This document shows, in pieces, positions 52,345 to 60,636 of a stretch of 64,000 nucleotides of DNA. The DNA is taken from positions 4,898,001 through 4,962,000 of the forward strand of contig NZ_CP026124.1 in NCBI RefSeq assembly GCF_002902905.1. Reading direction: 5' to 3'. The position numbers and the translations under genes are program-made. Numbering within the stretch: the first letter of the stretch is position 1; each line of letters starts with the position of its first letter. Source of the DNA: Achromobacter sp. AONIH1 (GTDB lineage Bacteria; Pseudomonadota; Gammaproteobacteria; Burkholderiales; Burkholderiaceae_B). The notes under the pieces were generated by a model that worked only from the letters and a program-made list of their open reading frames with translations, made no database searches and was not told the DNA's origin.

Positions 52345-52797
52345 TCACGCACGCACTTTCACGACCGTCGACTGACGCCCGGCCTGGGGCGTGCCACGCA
52401 ACGGCGGAAAGCCCGCGTGCAGCAAACGCTCGAACTCATCATAGTGGGCAACAAAAATGGAACCAAAGACCAGGGGTAAATTCTCCAGTTCGGGAATGCT
52501 TGGCAGATTGATGTTTCCATTCTGATGACCTTGGACATGCGCCTTCAAACGGCTGACTGGCGTGATGTCCTTGCCCCAATAAACCGGATACCACTGAGGG
52601 TAGCCGGGTATGGGAGCGAGGCCGGTCCTGATGGGTGTAGGGGAACTGGCCCATATTCCGTAGACCGCGCCACATGACTGCTCAATGGGAAAGGACCTGC
52701 CCAGGTTGATCGAGCCATAAACGCAGTCATGAACGGCGAAATTGCGCTTCAAGGCAAAGTCTTTGAGAAATTCCGGTACCAAGGAGGCTTCGGGCAT
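52345..52797 (-). CDS. Hypothetical protein, possibly GIY-YIG-like, 150 aa
   Basis: Not firmly recognised. A conserved-looking core reads CGAVYGIWASSP...YPVYWGKDITPVSRLKAHVQGH, similar in layout to a YxxG strand followed by a lysine/arginine strand and His-rich helix of GIY-YIG nucleases, though the catalytic Glu is not clear. It lies at the start of the lower-GC accessory stretch, downstream on the minus strand of a decayed LysR gene. Confidence 0.5.
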   Translation of the reverse strand: MPEASLVPEFLKDFALKRNFAVHDCVYGSINLGRSFPIEQSCGAVYGIWASSPTPIRTGLAPIPGYPQWYPVYWGKDITPVSRLKAHVQGHQNGNINLPSIPELENLPLVFGSIFVAHYDEFERLLHAGFPPLRGTPQAGRQSTVVKVRA

Positions 52798-52808
52798 TCG
52801 GCGGGCTC

Positions 52809-52985
52809 CAAACTCGGGATGAGCCGATCACTGTAACTGCTCAATGCGATGCCCAACAGTCCTCGACACCCGCTGGCGGCGGACTTGACGCCGTCACGCG
52901 CCTGCCTCAAGGCCTCGAATATTCGCGTCGCCCGCTCCAGGAACACCTTCCCGGCCGGGTCGTGACGCCTCAACCGGAAGACGGC
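52809..52985 (-). pseudogene. LysR linker/effector fragment
   Basis: The minus frame reads RLRRHDPAGKVFLERATRI then FEALRQARDGVKSAASGCRG and LLGIALSSYSDRLIPSL, the segment just after the HTH of BenM/CatM-type LysR proteins (RxLxxTxAGxxFLExAxxIL ... AxGxxGxLxIGxxxS). Both the HTH and the rest of the effector domain are missing. It lies directly behind the BKACE gene on the same strand. Confidence 0.7.
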
Positions 52986-52997
52986 TGCATAGGCACG

Positions 52998-53936
52998 TCA
53001 GAACTTCACGGCCGCAGCTCCCTTGAGCGACAGAATCTCTCTCGCTTCATCGGGCGTCGCGATTTCGTGCCCCAGACTTTCAAGCAGTTCACGCACCTTG
53101 CGTACCTGCTGCGCGTTCGATTCCGCCAGTTGCCCTCGAGAGATCTGCAGCGAGTCTTCAAGCCCGACACGCACGTGGCCACCCATCGTTGCCGCTGCTG
53201 TGGCTAGACTCATCTGACTGGCCCCCGCACCCAGCACGGACCACTGGTACTGGTCGCCGAACAGCTTGTCGGCCGTGCGCTTCATGAAGACCAGGTTCTC
53301 CAGGTCAGCACCGATACCGCCCAAAATGCCCAGGACGAACTGAATGAAGATCGGCGCCTTGAACATACCGGAGTCCAGGCAGAACTTCAGGTTGTATAGG
53401 TGTCCCACGTCATAGCACTCGTGCTCGAACTTGACGCGGTGCTCCTGGCCTAGTTCTTCGGCCACCATCCCGATGTCGCGGAAGGTGTTGCTAAAGATGT
53501 AGCTGTCCGATTCCCGCAGGTACGACTCTTCCCAGTCAAACTTCCACTTTTTATAACGCTGCGCCAGGGGATGCATCGAGAAGTTCATGCTACCCATGTT
53601 CAACGAGCACATCTCGGGCGAAAAACGCTTTGCGGGCGCGATGCGCTCCGCCACGGTATTGCGAAGGCTGCCGCCTGTAGAGAGGTTGACCACCGCGTTC
53701 GTCGACGCCTTGATCGAGGGCAGGAAGCCGAGGAAGTGCTCGGAGTCAATCGACACAGAGCCGTTCTCCGGATTGCGTGCGTGCAGGTGAAGCACGGCGG
53801 CGCCCGCCTGCGCCGCATCAATGGCCTGGCGCGCAATGTCCTCGGGGCGATAGGGCAACGCGTCCGACATGGTCGGCGTGTGGATGGCGCCGGTCACGGC
53901 ACAGGTGACGATGATCTTGCGAGAGGGCTTGGACAT
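52998..53936 (-). CDS. BKACE (DUF849)-family 3-keto-acid cleavage enzyme, 312 aa
   Basis: TIM-barrel enzyme with VLHLHARNPENGSVSID, carrying the two metal His, NLSTGGSLRN (substrate loop), MFKAPIFIQFVLGILGG and HVRVGLEDSLQISRGQLAESNAQQV with the metal Glu. BKACE enzymes cleave beta-keto acids with acetyl-CoA to give acetoacetate plus an acyl-CoA, first shown for 3-keto-5-aminohexanoate. ATG at 53936 is set by MSKPSRKIIVTCAVTG. It is the last intact gene of the TetR-controlled cluster. Confidence 0.85.
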   Translation of the reverse strand: MSKPSRKIIVTCAVTGAIHTPTMSDALPYRPEDIARQAIDAAQAGAAVLHLHARNPENGSVSIDSEHFLGFLPSIKASTNAVVNLSTGGSLRNTVAERIAPAKRFSPEMCSLNMGSMNFSMHPLAQRYKKWKFDWEESYLRESDSYIFSNTFRDIGMVAEELGQEHRVKFEHECYDVGHLYNLKFCLDSGMFKAPIFIQFVLGILGGIGADLENLVFMKRTADKLFGDQYQWSVLGAGASQMSLATAAATMGGHVRVGLEDSLQISRGQLAESNAQQVRKVRELLESLGHEIATPDEAREILSLKGAAAVKF

Positions 53937-53965
53937 GATGGGCTGCCATGTATGAACAATGGAAC

Positions 53966-54403
53966 TCAGGACTCGACAGGCTGGCGGCGCCACACCAGCT
54001 TGATGACGGTTTCGACACCGTCTTGCATTTGCGGTGCGGTCGTCAAGACCGCGTCGCCCTGCTCGAAGCTCAGTGCGCGGCGAAGCGCCGTCCCCACCCA
54101 GTTCGGATAGGTGGAGACGTCGACCCAATGCGAGATCCAACCGGCTTCCAGCGTGAAGCGTCCGGCATAGGCAATGGAGGACTTATAGGCCTGTGCACGC
54201 TGCGCTTCCGGCGCGGCCTGCCGGTCGCCGTCAAGCCGCTCTCGACCGTCGTGAGTGATGAGCGCCATCATGCGCCCGTCGTCGCCGTAGTGGATGACGC
54301 CCGACGGCCGTGCGCCGTAGACGTCGTACAGGCGCTCCCCCCGGGGGCCGACGGCATACGCCTCTCCCAGGAACCAGGTTCCAGTCAGGTCATTCGCATT
54401 CAT
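53966..54403 (-). CDS. Lipocalin-like domain protein, 145 aa
   Basis: Starts MNANDLTGTWFLGEAYAVGPRGERLYDVYGARPSGVIHYGDDGRMMALI, the opening of the lipocalin_5 (PF13924) pattern GTW.L....G..SG.L.YT.DG.M. No signal peptide. Such small beta-barrel proteins in catabolic operons may bind a hydrophobic intermediate. 29-base gap to the BKACE gene. Confidence 0.8.
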   Translation of the reverse strand: MNANDLTGTWFLGEAYAVGPRGERLYDVYGARPSGVIHYGDDGRMMALITHDGRERLDGDRQAAPEAQRAQAYKSSIAYAGRFTLEAGWISHWVDVSTYPNWVGTALRRALSFEQGDAVLTTAPQMQDGVETVIKLVWRRQPVES

Positions 54404-54437
54404 GCGGGTACTCCAAGTTTGAGGGTTCGTAGGTTGG

Positions 54438-55205
54438 TCAGGGCAAGACAGCCACTGCGCGGACCCACCCCGCCGAAGCGGCACGGATCTTCACGGGGAA
54501 GCAGATCACCTGAAAGCCCGTGGAGGGCAACAGGTGCAAGTTGCTCACCTTCTCCATCTGGAAGTAGCCGATCTCCCGACCCGCCTTGTGGCCTTCCCAG
54601 ATCAGCGACGCATCTTGGGTTTCGCGGAAGCGCCGGGCGGTGTGGCTGAACGGGGCATCCCAGGACCAGGCATCGGTACCTACGACCCGGACGCCACGTT
54701 CGGTCAGGTACAGCGTCGCTTCGCGTCCCATGCCGCAGCCGCTGTCCAAGTAATCATCTTGGCCGTAGCGCGCCGCGGCGCCCGTGTTCACCAGCACGAC
54801 GTCCAGGGGTTGCAAGTCATGGTTGATGCGCGTCAGTTCATCCTCGACCTCCCTGGCACGTACCACATGGCCGTCCGGCAGGTGCCGGAAGTCCAGCTTG
54901 ACGCCGGGCCTGTAGCACCAGTCCAACGGCACTTCGTCGATGGTCGCGGCGCGCTCGCCGCGATTCATCGTCGATGCGTAGTGCCACGGCGCGTCCATGT
55001 GCGTCCCGTTGTGCGTCGACAGGTCCAGACGCTCGACTGCCCACGCCTCGCCGTCGGGGAGGTCTTCGGGGCGCAATCCAGCAAAAGGCTTGGCCAGAGC
55101 CTCGAAGGTCTCCTGGTGGTTCTGATACCGGATCTTTGGGCCATTCCCCGGCCGGTCCACTGGCAGGTCGTTCTCGATGGCGACGGACAGATCGATAAGT
55201 CTCAT
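54438..55205 (-). CDS. Cyclase/kynurenine-formamidase-family metal hydrolase, 255 aa
   Basis: Contains STHNGTHMDAPWHY, the HxGTHxDxPxH metal motif of the cyclase family (PF04199), preceded by AWAVERLDLS and followed by VRVVGTDAWSWDAPF. These enzymes hydrolyse or dehydrate ring amides and lactones. First intact enzyme after the frameshifted Bug gene. The pathway substrate is unknown. Confidence 0.85.
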   Translation of the reverse strand: MRLIDLSVAIENDLPVDRPGNGPKIRYQNHQETFEALAKPFAGLRPEDLPDGEAWAVERLDLSTHNGTHMDAPWHYASTMNRGERAATIDEVPLDWCYRPGVKLDFRHLPDGHVVRAREVEDELTRINHDLQPLDVVLVNTGAAARYGQDDYLDSGCGMGREATLYLTERGVRVVGTDAWSWDAPFSHTARRFRETQDASLIWEGHKAGREIGYFQMEKVSNLHLLPSTGFQVICFPVKIRAASAGWVRAVAVLP

Positions 55206-55251
55206 TGAGGCAGGTCCTTGGAGAAATGAGGTCGAGAGTTCGTGAACGGCG

Positions 55252-56219
55252 CTACTGTCTGGTCAGACCGATGGAGCGCACCAGTTCCGGCCAGGCACGG
55301 TTTTCCTTCGCCAGGAATTCCGATGCCTCTGCGACCGAACCTCCGGCGGCCTCGCTTCCGTTGTCTTGAAGTGTCCGGATCACGTCGGGCTGCTTGAGGA
55401 TGGCGTTGATTTCTGTATTAAGGCGAGTCACGACTTCCTCCGGTGTGCCAGCGGGTGCCACCAGCATGAACCACAAAGAGAAGTCAACGCCAGCCAGCCC
55501 CTGCTCCTCGAAGGTGGGCACATCCGGCAGCGCCTGCGCCCGCTGGCGAGTCGACACGGCCAGGGCTTTGACCTTGCCGGACTGAACGAAAGCCCGGACA
55601 GTGCCCACGTTGTCACACAGCGCTTGCACGCTCCCCCCAGCAAGTCGGTGACAGCGGGCGCCGCGCCCTTGTAGGGGATGTGGTTCACCCTGATGCCGGC
55701 AGAGCGCGCGAACAGCTCGGCGCAGATGTGTTGAGGTGACCCTTCTCCGGCATTTGCGATATTGAGTTCGCCGGGTTTGCTCTTTGCGCCTGCGACGATC
55801 TCCTTGAGCCCGTCTTTCGATACGCCGGGGACAACCAGCACCAGGGCCGCCGACGAAACCTTCACGATGGGAGCGAAAGCGCGGGCGGGCTCATACGGCA
55901 TCTTCTGGAAGAGGCTCGGATTGACGGCCAACGGCCCAAGTCCTGCCAAAAGGAGCGTGTAGCCATCGGCCGGGGATTTAGCCACGGCGTCCGATCCAAT
56001 GATGCCGTTGGCCCCCGCCTTGTTCTCGACGACGACGGGCTGAGTCAGACGGGCGCCGAGTTTCGCGGCCAACAGCCGAGCGACATTGTCTGTTCCCCCG
56101 CCAGGCGCATAGGGCACCACCAGGCGAATGGGCCGCTCTGGATACTGGGCTATTGCGGGCAAAGCCGCCAAGGACAGGGTCAAGCCAAGCACGGCGAACC
56201 GTAGCGCGAACCTCAGCAT
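55252..56219 (-). pseudogene. Bug (TctC)-family binding protein, one frameshift
   Basis: The N-terminal reading (MLRFALRFAVLGLTLSLAA, IRLVVPYAPGGGTDNVARLLA, VENKAGANGIIGSDAVAK, VNHIPYKGAAPAVTDLLGG) and a C-terminal reading from about 55629 (VQALCDNVGTVRAFVQSGKVKALAVSTRQRAQALPDVPTF) join if one G is added at the six-G run 55633-55638 (C-run on the plus strand). Then the protein would be full length with a signal peptide. Either a homopolymer mutation, a phase-variable switch or a sequence error. It leads the catabolic cluster. Confidence 0.75.
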
Positions 56220-56259
56220 GTTTGTCTCCTCAACAAGCAGGTATGGGTTGCGCTAATTT

Positions 56260-56279
56260 TTAGTTATTCGAATGACTAA
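56260..56279. promoter_or_regulatory. TetR operator 1 of the catabolic cluster
   Basis: TTAGTTATTCGAATGACTAA, a 20-bp dyad with one mismatch around TTCGAA, 41 bases before the Bug gene start. Pairs with the site at 56437. Confidence 0.75.
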
Positions 56280-56436
56280 GTCGATATGGTAAAAACCCCT
56301 AGAAGGCATAGGCGGTGGGCGTTGGCGACATGGCAGCCAAATCGCCAATGTGAAGGCAATGTGCTGCGATGGTCCGTTGAACTGCCTCTAGTCACAGTTG
56401 GAGACCACTAGACGAACGCGGGGTGGTATTTCATCA

Positions 56437-56456
56437 TTAGTCTTTCGAATAACTAA
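56437..56456. promoter_or_regulatory. TetR operator 2
   Basis: TTAGTCTTTCGAATAACTAA, same half-site TTAGT.xTTC/GAA...ACTAA as operator 1, 94 bases before the TetR ATG. The pair flanks the divergent promoter region 56220-56549, which otherwise shows no gene. Confidence 0.75.
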
Positions 56457-56549
56457 TCGTGTGGCGAGCCCACCCGATCAGGCAGGAGACAAACCCATCA
56501 CTGCCGACACGCGCATACCCCCTTCTGTGAGAGGCACAACAGCCAAGCT

Positions 56550-57320
56550 ATGAGTCCGAAGATCGATCCAGACCACATGACAACTGCGGCCGAGCAACCT
56601 CAACGCCGACGGCGCAAGAGCGACGCGCGCGAAAGCATCCTGAACGCGGCCGAACGCCTTTTCGGCGAACTTGGCTTCACGGGCTGTTCGTTGCGCAACG
56701 TAGCCGACAGTGCCGGGGTCAACCAAGGCATGATCCATTACTTCTTTCGAAGCAAAGAAGCCTTGTTCCAGGAGACGTACCTGCGCTGCGGCTCACCACT
56801 GGTCGAAGAACGCATGCGACTGCTCGACACGGAAGAAGCCGCGGCGAAGGGGGCGCCAATCCCGGTAGAGCGCCTCATCGAGATTTTTTTGGCACCCGCA
56901 TTCCGGTTGGCAACGAGTGGTGATAGCGGACGTGCGTTTCTGCGCATGCAGGCTCATCTGCAACTCGACGGCACGCGCTTTGGCCACGAACTGCGCCAGC
57001 GCCTCTACGATGAATCGTCAATGCGCTTCGTCGCGGCGTTCGCGCGCAGCCTCACCGACCTGTCCCGCGAAGACGTGTCCTGGCGCTTCATGTTCATGCT
57101 CGGCGCCTACCAATATGCTCTTGCAGACACAGGTCGCATCGAGGTGATTTCCGACGGGCTCTGCTCCGCCAGCGACTTTGCCTGCTCTCTGAGGCAAATC
57201 GTGCCCTTTCTTAGCGCTGCCATGCGCTCACCCCCAATCATTGCCGGCGCATCCAAGGATCAGCTGGATTTTTGCAAGGCGTCTACAGCAACGGCAGGCA
57301 GGGTCTCGAATCAAGAGTGA
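56550..57320 (+). CDS. TetR-family regulator, 256 aa
   Basis: HTH: DARESILNAAERLFGELGFTGCSLRNVADSAGVNQGMIHYFFRSKEALFQETYLRC, then a helical ligand domain with FLRMQAHLQLDGTRFGHELRQRLYDESSMRF. It is divergent from the Bug-cyclase-lipocalin-BKACE cluster over two operators and is its likely repressor. Its stop overlaps the truncated end of a decayed integrase at 57311, placing a rearrangement joint there. Confidence 0.9.
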   Translation: MSPKIDPDHMTTAAEQPQRRRRKSDARESILNAAERLFGELGFTGCSLRNVADSAGVNQGMIHYFFRSKEALFQETYLRCGSPLVEERMRLLDTEEAAAKGAPIPVERLIEIFLAPAFRLATSGDSGRAFLRMQAHLQLDGTRFGHELRQRLYDESSMRFVAAFARSLTDLSREDVSWRFMFMLGAYQYALADTGRIEVISDGLCSASDFACSLRQIVPFLSAAMRSPPIIAGASKDQLDFCKASTATAGRVSNQE

Positions 57321-57701
57321 ATCTTTTCCAACTTCAGCCTGCTGAAGTCCTTTTCCGAGTGTCGGTCATAGACCGACCTTTGCATCGCCTTGGTCGAGTC
57401 GGCCAACTTGGCTTCCTCGACATACCTGTTCGCCCACGCCCCAAAGGTCAGCTCCGCGGCAGCCTTCAGGCGCATCTCCGCCTTGCCGCGCGAAGGGCTG
57501 TCGCCGCGCTCAACGCTGCGCGCCCCCAGGCCCGAGTCGTATTGCCTATCACCAAGGTTTCTCGACGCGTCCCGATTCGGTAGTCGTACCGGAAGCTGAT
57601 GACCCCGGTACGCGTCACGGCTGCGTAGAAGCCGCTGATCGGTGATCTTGTAGATCTTTTCCCGTGGGCTTGAGCGCCTTCAATTTCAAGTCGGTAAGCA
57701 T
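57311..57701 (-). pseudogene. Decayed P4-type tyrosine integrase, N-terminal part
   Basis: The minus strand from ATG 57701 reads MLTDLKLKALKP, then in shifted frames KIYKITD, GFYAAVTRTGVISFRYDYR and IGTRRETLVIG, then ELTFGAWANRYVEEAKLADS and TKAMQRSVYDRHSEKDFSRL, ending KLEKIHS-stop. That is the arm-binding and core-binding part of a P4-type island integrase broken by at least three frameshifts. The catalytic domain is gone where the sequence runs into the TetR gene. It matches the first part of the integrase at 60309 in the same order. Confidence 0.8.
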
Positions 57702-57727
57702 CACATCCCTCAACGAAACCAGAGACC

Positions 57728-57758
57728 TTGGTACCGTCAAGTCATTTGACGGTACCAA
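57728..57758. repeat. Inverted repeat with TACCGTCA arms beside the decayed integrase
   Basis: TTGGTACCGTCAA (57728-57740) and its exact complement (57746-57758) surround a 5-base spacer, 27 bases before the integrase start. TACCGTCA also occurs at 58011-58018 and 60484-60491 and, inverted, at 60420-60427. Candidate integrase or excisionase arm sites. Confidence 0.6.
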
Positions 57759-57922
57759 TCCTGGTCGTTCAAGGTCCGGCTTTGTGATGCCACCAACAAT
57801 ACCGTCGGTTCCGACGGGCTTTGCTGAGGCGGCTTGAGATGCCGTGGAACGCTAACTGCCTGTCAGGGCTGGATTTTCATGCGTATTCCGGACGGCATGA
57901 AACGACCTGACATGACGTTAAT

Positions 57923-57938
57923 TTATTCCCACTCGATC
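57923..57938 (-). repeat. attachment-site core resembling the 3' end of guaA (att2)
   Basis: Read on the minus strand this would spell the codons for IEWE-stop, exactly like the end of guaA. 13 of 16 bases match 60637-60652 and all three differences are synonymous for GuaA. It marks an island boundary created by insertion at guaA. Confidence 0.75.
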
Positions 57939-58195
57939 ATCAACAGGCCGCCTAAACCCGTGTGGTTAAGGGGTTTGGCTGTGATTAACATAGGGCTCTA
58001 CCGCCGCTTTTACCGTCAGTAAGTTACGCCCTTTGGGGCAAGATTCGGGCGATTTGCGAAGCGCTGATCTATTATCAATCAACTTCAATGATACCGAATA
58101 GGCGACCGGACTTCAGGCTATACCCCACTGTACTGTCCAGGAAATTACCGGTAACAGCGGGGGCCTAGGTTGTCAGCTCGTTGGAAGGCCGTTAC
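57939..58195. other. Non-coding island end (257 bp)
   Basis: No gene seen. It holds a TACCGTCA copy at 58011-58018 and an AT-rich stretch. It is the left end of the newer element, up to the IS boundary; the element's body is missing. Confidence 0.55.
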
Positions 58196-58211
58196 GGACC
58201 TGCCCCCAGAC

Positions 58212-59033
58212 TTAGTACGGCACCGACATAGAGTCCAGAGTTAAAAACCGTTGTTGCCGGTGCGCCTGAGCAAACTGCTCCGGCGTTAAGTATCCCAGCG
58301 CGCTATGCGGGCGTTCGGTGTTGTACTCGACGCGCCAGTCTTCGATCAAGGATTTGGCTTGGCGCAGCGACATGAACCAATGCTCATTCAGGCATTCATC
58401 GCGGAATTTTCCGTTGAAGCTCTCGATGTATGCATTCTCCACGGGCTTGCCTGGTCTGATGAACGACAGCTTCACGCCGACCTGATAGGCCCAAGCATCC
58501 AAGGCTCTGCCAGCAAACTCCGGGCCGTTGTCCACGGTGATGGATTTGGGCAACCCACGCAGTTCCGCAAGCCGTTGCAGCACCTGCGCCACCCGCAATC
58601 CCGGCAGTGATGTATCGACCTCGATGGCAAGACACTCGCGCGTGTAGTCATCGACGATGTTCAAGCACCGGAACCTGCGGCCATAGGCCAGACCGTCGGA
58701 CACGAAGTCCATCGACCAGCTCTGATTCGGCGCCGTCGCAACGGGACGAACTACCCGTTCTGCGGGAGCGATGCGCTTGCGGCGACGCTTACGAACGCTC
58801 AAGCCGGCTTGGCTGTAAAGCCGCCAGACCCGCTTGTGATTCGTCTGCCAGCCTTCACGGCGAAGCAGAATATGGATGCGCCGATAGCCGTAGCGTCGCT
58901 TGAGCGCTGCCATCTCCTTCATGCGCTCGGTCAATGCCACGTCGCCCGTACGCTTACTTTCATAAGCGAACAGCGACCGGGAAATGCCTACCAGCCCGCA
59001 GGCCCGGGTGATACCCATGCCGCGCTCGGTCAT
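58212..59033 (-). CDS. IS3-family transposase OrfB (DDE)
   Basis: DDE integrase core of the rve type: QSWSMDFVSDGLAYGRRFRCLNIVDDYTRECLAIEVD (first Asp), LPKSITVDNGPEFAGRAL (second Asp) and VENAYIESFNGKFRDECLNEHWF (Glu). The frame is open further upstream (VTSPQAKREAVRTLMTERG) to overlap orfA, so the OrfAB fusion by -1 shifting is expected. All three catalytic acids seem intact. Confidence 0.9.
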   Translation of the reverse strand: MTERGMGITRACGLVGISRSLFAYESKRTGDVALTERMKEMAALKRRYGYRRIHILLRREGWQTNHKRVWRLYSQAGLSVRKRRRKRIAPAERVVRPVATAPNQSWSMDFVSDGLAYGRRFRCLNIVDDYTRECLAIEVDTSLPGLRVAQVLQRLAELRGLPKSITVDNGPEFAGRALDAWAYQVGVKLSFIRPGKPVENAYIESFNGKFRDECLNEHWFMSLRQAKSLIEDWRVEYNTERPHSALGYLTPEQFAQAHRQQRFLTLDSMSVPY

Positions 59034-59071
59034 CAACGTTCTGACCGCTTCGCGTTTGGCCTGCGGGCTTG

Positions 59072-59332
59072 TTACTTTCGGCTCAAAAGGTCCTGAAGCG
59101 CAGCCTTGTCCAGCATCGATTCAGCCAACAGCTTCTTGAGCTTGTTGTTCTCTTGCTCCAGCTCCTTCAGTCGCTGGGCGTCCGAAACGGTCATACCGCC
59201 GAACTTCGCCTTCCAGTTGTAGTAAGTGGCCTCCGAGATCCCGTGCTTGCGGCACAGTTCGGCAACCTTGGCCCCTGCCTCGGCCTCCTTCAGCACCCCG
59301 ATGATCTGTTCTTCCGTAAATCGTTTCTTCAT
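59072..59332 (-). CDS. IS3-family transposase OrfA, 86 aa
   Basis: HTH-leucine zipper protein: MKKRFTEEQIIGVLKEAEAGAKVAELCRKHGISEATYYNWKAKFGG, then LKELEQENNKLKKLLAESMLDKAALQDLLSRK, typical of the IS407 group of IS3. It binds the IS ends and regulates transposition. ATG after AACGGCA. Confidence 0.9.
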   Translation of the reverse strand: MKKRFTEEQIIGVLKEAEAGAKVAELCRKHGISEATYYNWKAKFGGMTVSDAQRLKELEQENNKLKKLLAESMLDKAALQDLLSRK

Positions 59333-59392
59333 TGCCGTTCCTTTGTGAACGGACTCTACATCGATTTCGTACTAACCACAGGGAGCAGGTCA

Positions 59393-60309
59393 ATGCAACT
59401 GTCAGCGTTGTAGCGTTACGGCAGGACAAATTTGGAACCGGCCGCACAGGTATGCAACGCCACGAAAATGTCGAGCGCCTGGCGTGAGAGATAAACTACG
59501 TGCGGCCTCCGTCCCTTCATCCGTTGCTTTGGAATCGTCCAGGTAGCCTTCTCAAAATCGACCTCGTCCCAAGTCGCCTCGATCAGTTCACTCTTTCGCA
59601 CCAACGTCAGCAAGATCATGCGCAACGCTAGCCGGATCGTCGGATAGGTGGCCACACACTCCAATTGCTTGGACATTAGGTGAATTTCCTGCGGAGACAA
59701 GGCACGATCCTTCGGCACGAAAGTCGCAATGGAAGCCGCATCTACGCTATCAGCAGGGTTTGCCACCTTCTCCCCATGCAGATTCGCATAACCATATATC
59801 TGCTTCACGAGGTCCCGAATTTGAACGGCGGTGGCTGGTGCGCCTCGCGCTTTCACGCGCAAACATAGAGCGCGTAGATCCTCCCCATGGATTTCGCCAA
59901 GAAGGCGTTTGTTGAACGCCGGCAAGATGTCGCGATCCAGTACGCTCTTTCGCATCGAACGGGTCGACTCGGCCATCGTGGCCCCATAAAGCCAACGGGT
60001 GGCATGATCGCTGAAGGTCTCGGTCTCCGGCCCACGTCCCTTCTCTCGTTGCTTCTGTAGCGCTGGCGAAGTGCCCTCGCCCAGCAGCCTCCTGGCGCGC
60101 CGCAGTTTTTCTCGGGCTTCGGCTAGTGAAATTCCTCCGAAGCCGTAACGGCCTATGGTCAACGTCTCTCGTCGGTCATTGATCCGGTAGTCGTATCGGA
60201 AGGTAATGGTGCCTTTCGGCGAAACGATGGCGTACATGCCATCGCGATCGGCGACCTTGTAGAGGATCGCGCGGGGTTTCAAGTTCCGCAGGGAAAAGTC
60301 TGTAAGCAC
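59393..60309 (-). pseudogene. P4-type integrase with nonsense codon, cut by the IS
   Basis: From a GTG at 60309 (VLTDFSLRNLKPRAILYKVADRDGMYAIVSPKGTITFRYDYR) the gene reads through the core-binding and first catalytic part (LTLVRKSELIEATWDEVDFEKATWTIPKQRMKGRRPHVVYLS) to SKFVLP, then a TAA at 59416 where the family has Ser, after which RYNADSC still fits the family for 7 residues before the IS begins at 59392. The HxxR and nucleophile-Tyr part is missing entirely. So both a nonsense mutation and the IS event disabled it. Confidence 0.85.
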
Positions 60310-60406
60310 GGGAATAGTCTCCTGATTGAAACGGCCGATTGCCGTCACCTATCACGAGACCTACATGCCCTTGCGGGCCCGCATAAATCCTGATGTCTAA
60401 GAGGAA

Positions 60407-60431
60407 GAACTACCGTCGCTGACGGTAGTTC
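60407..60431. repeat. Inverted repeat with TACCGTC arms upstream of the inner integrase
   Basis: GAACTACCGTC-GCT-GACGGTAGTTC, perfect 11-bp arms, 98 bases before the integrase start, matching the outer integrase's repeat in its core TACCGTC/GACGGTA. Another TACCGTCA lies at 60484-60491. Confidence 0.6.
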
Positions 60432-60545
60432 TTTCGTGGCTACGCCAACCCCAGTCCAAAGAGCTTGCGCACCCCGTCAAATTTACCGTCAGCTTCGCTG
60501 CCTGGAAGCCCTTAAAGGTAAATTACTCACACGAAATAGTCTTTA

Positions 60546-60614
60546 AAATCAACAATCTAGAAGAATCACATTCTTGTTGATGATCTTTTGAGAGACCTCC
60601 TAGACTGTTGATTT
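60546..60614. repeat. Long inverted repeat next to the guaA end
   Basis: AAATCAACAATCTAG (60546-60560) and CTAGACTGTTGATTT (60600-60614) are complementary with one mismatch; inside lies AAGAAT-CAC-ATTCTT (60561-60575). It may end guaA transcription or be part of the island end. Confidence 0.6.
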
Positions 60615-60636
60615 ATAAGGGAAAAACTGCTTCCCC

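Larger units (their letters stand above)
58196..59392 (-). mobile_element. IS3-family (IS407-group-like) insertion sequence
   Basis: The ends are imperfect inverted repeats: right end TGACCTGCTCCC...TTAGTACG (read inward) and left end GGACCTGCCCCC...TTAGTACG. It carries two reading frames, orfA and orfB, with a -1 shift near their junction (CGAAAG). The bases just outside (TTAC at the left, ATGC at the right) do not form a duplication, so one flank was lost after insertion. Length about 1.2 kb. Confidence 0.85.

Noticed and set aside
57311..57701. Small genes in the region of the decayed integrase
   Set aside because: The short frames there are pieces of one broken integrase in shifted frames, not separate proteins.
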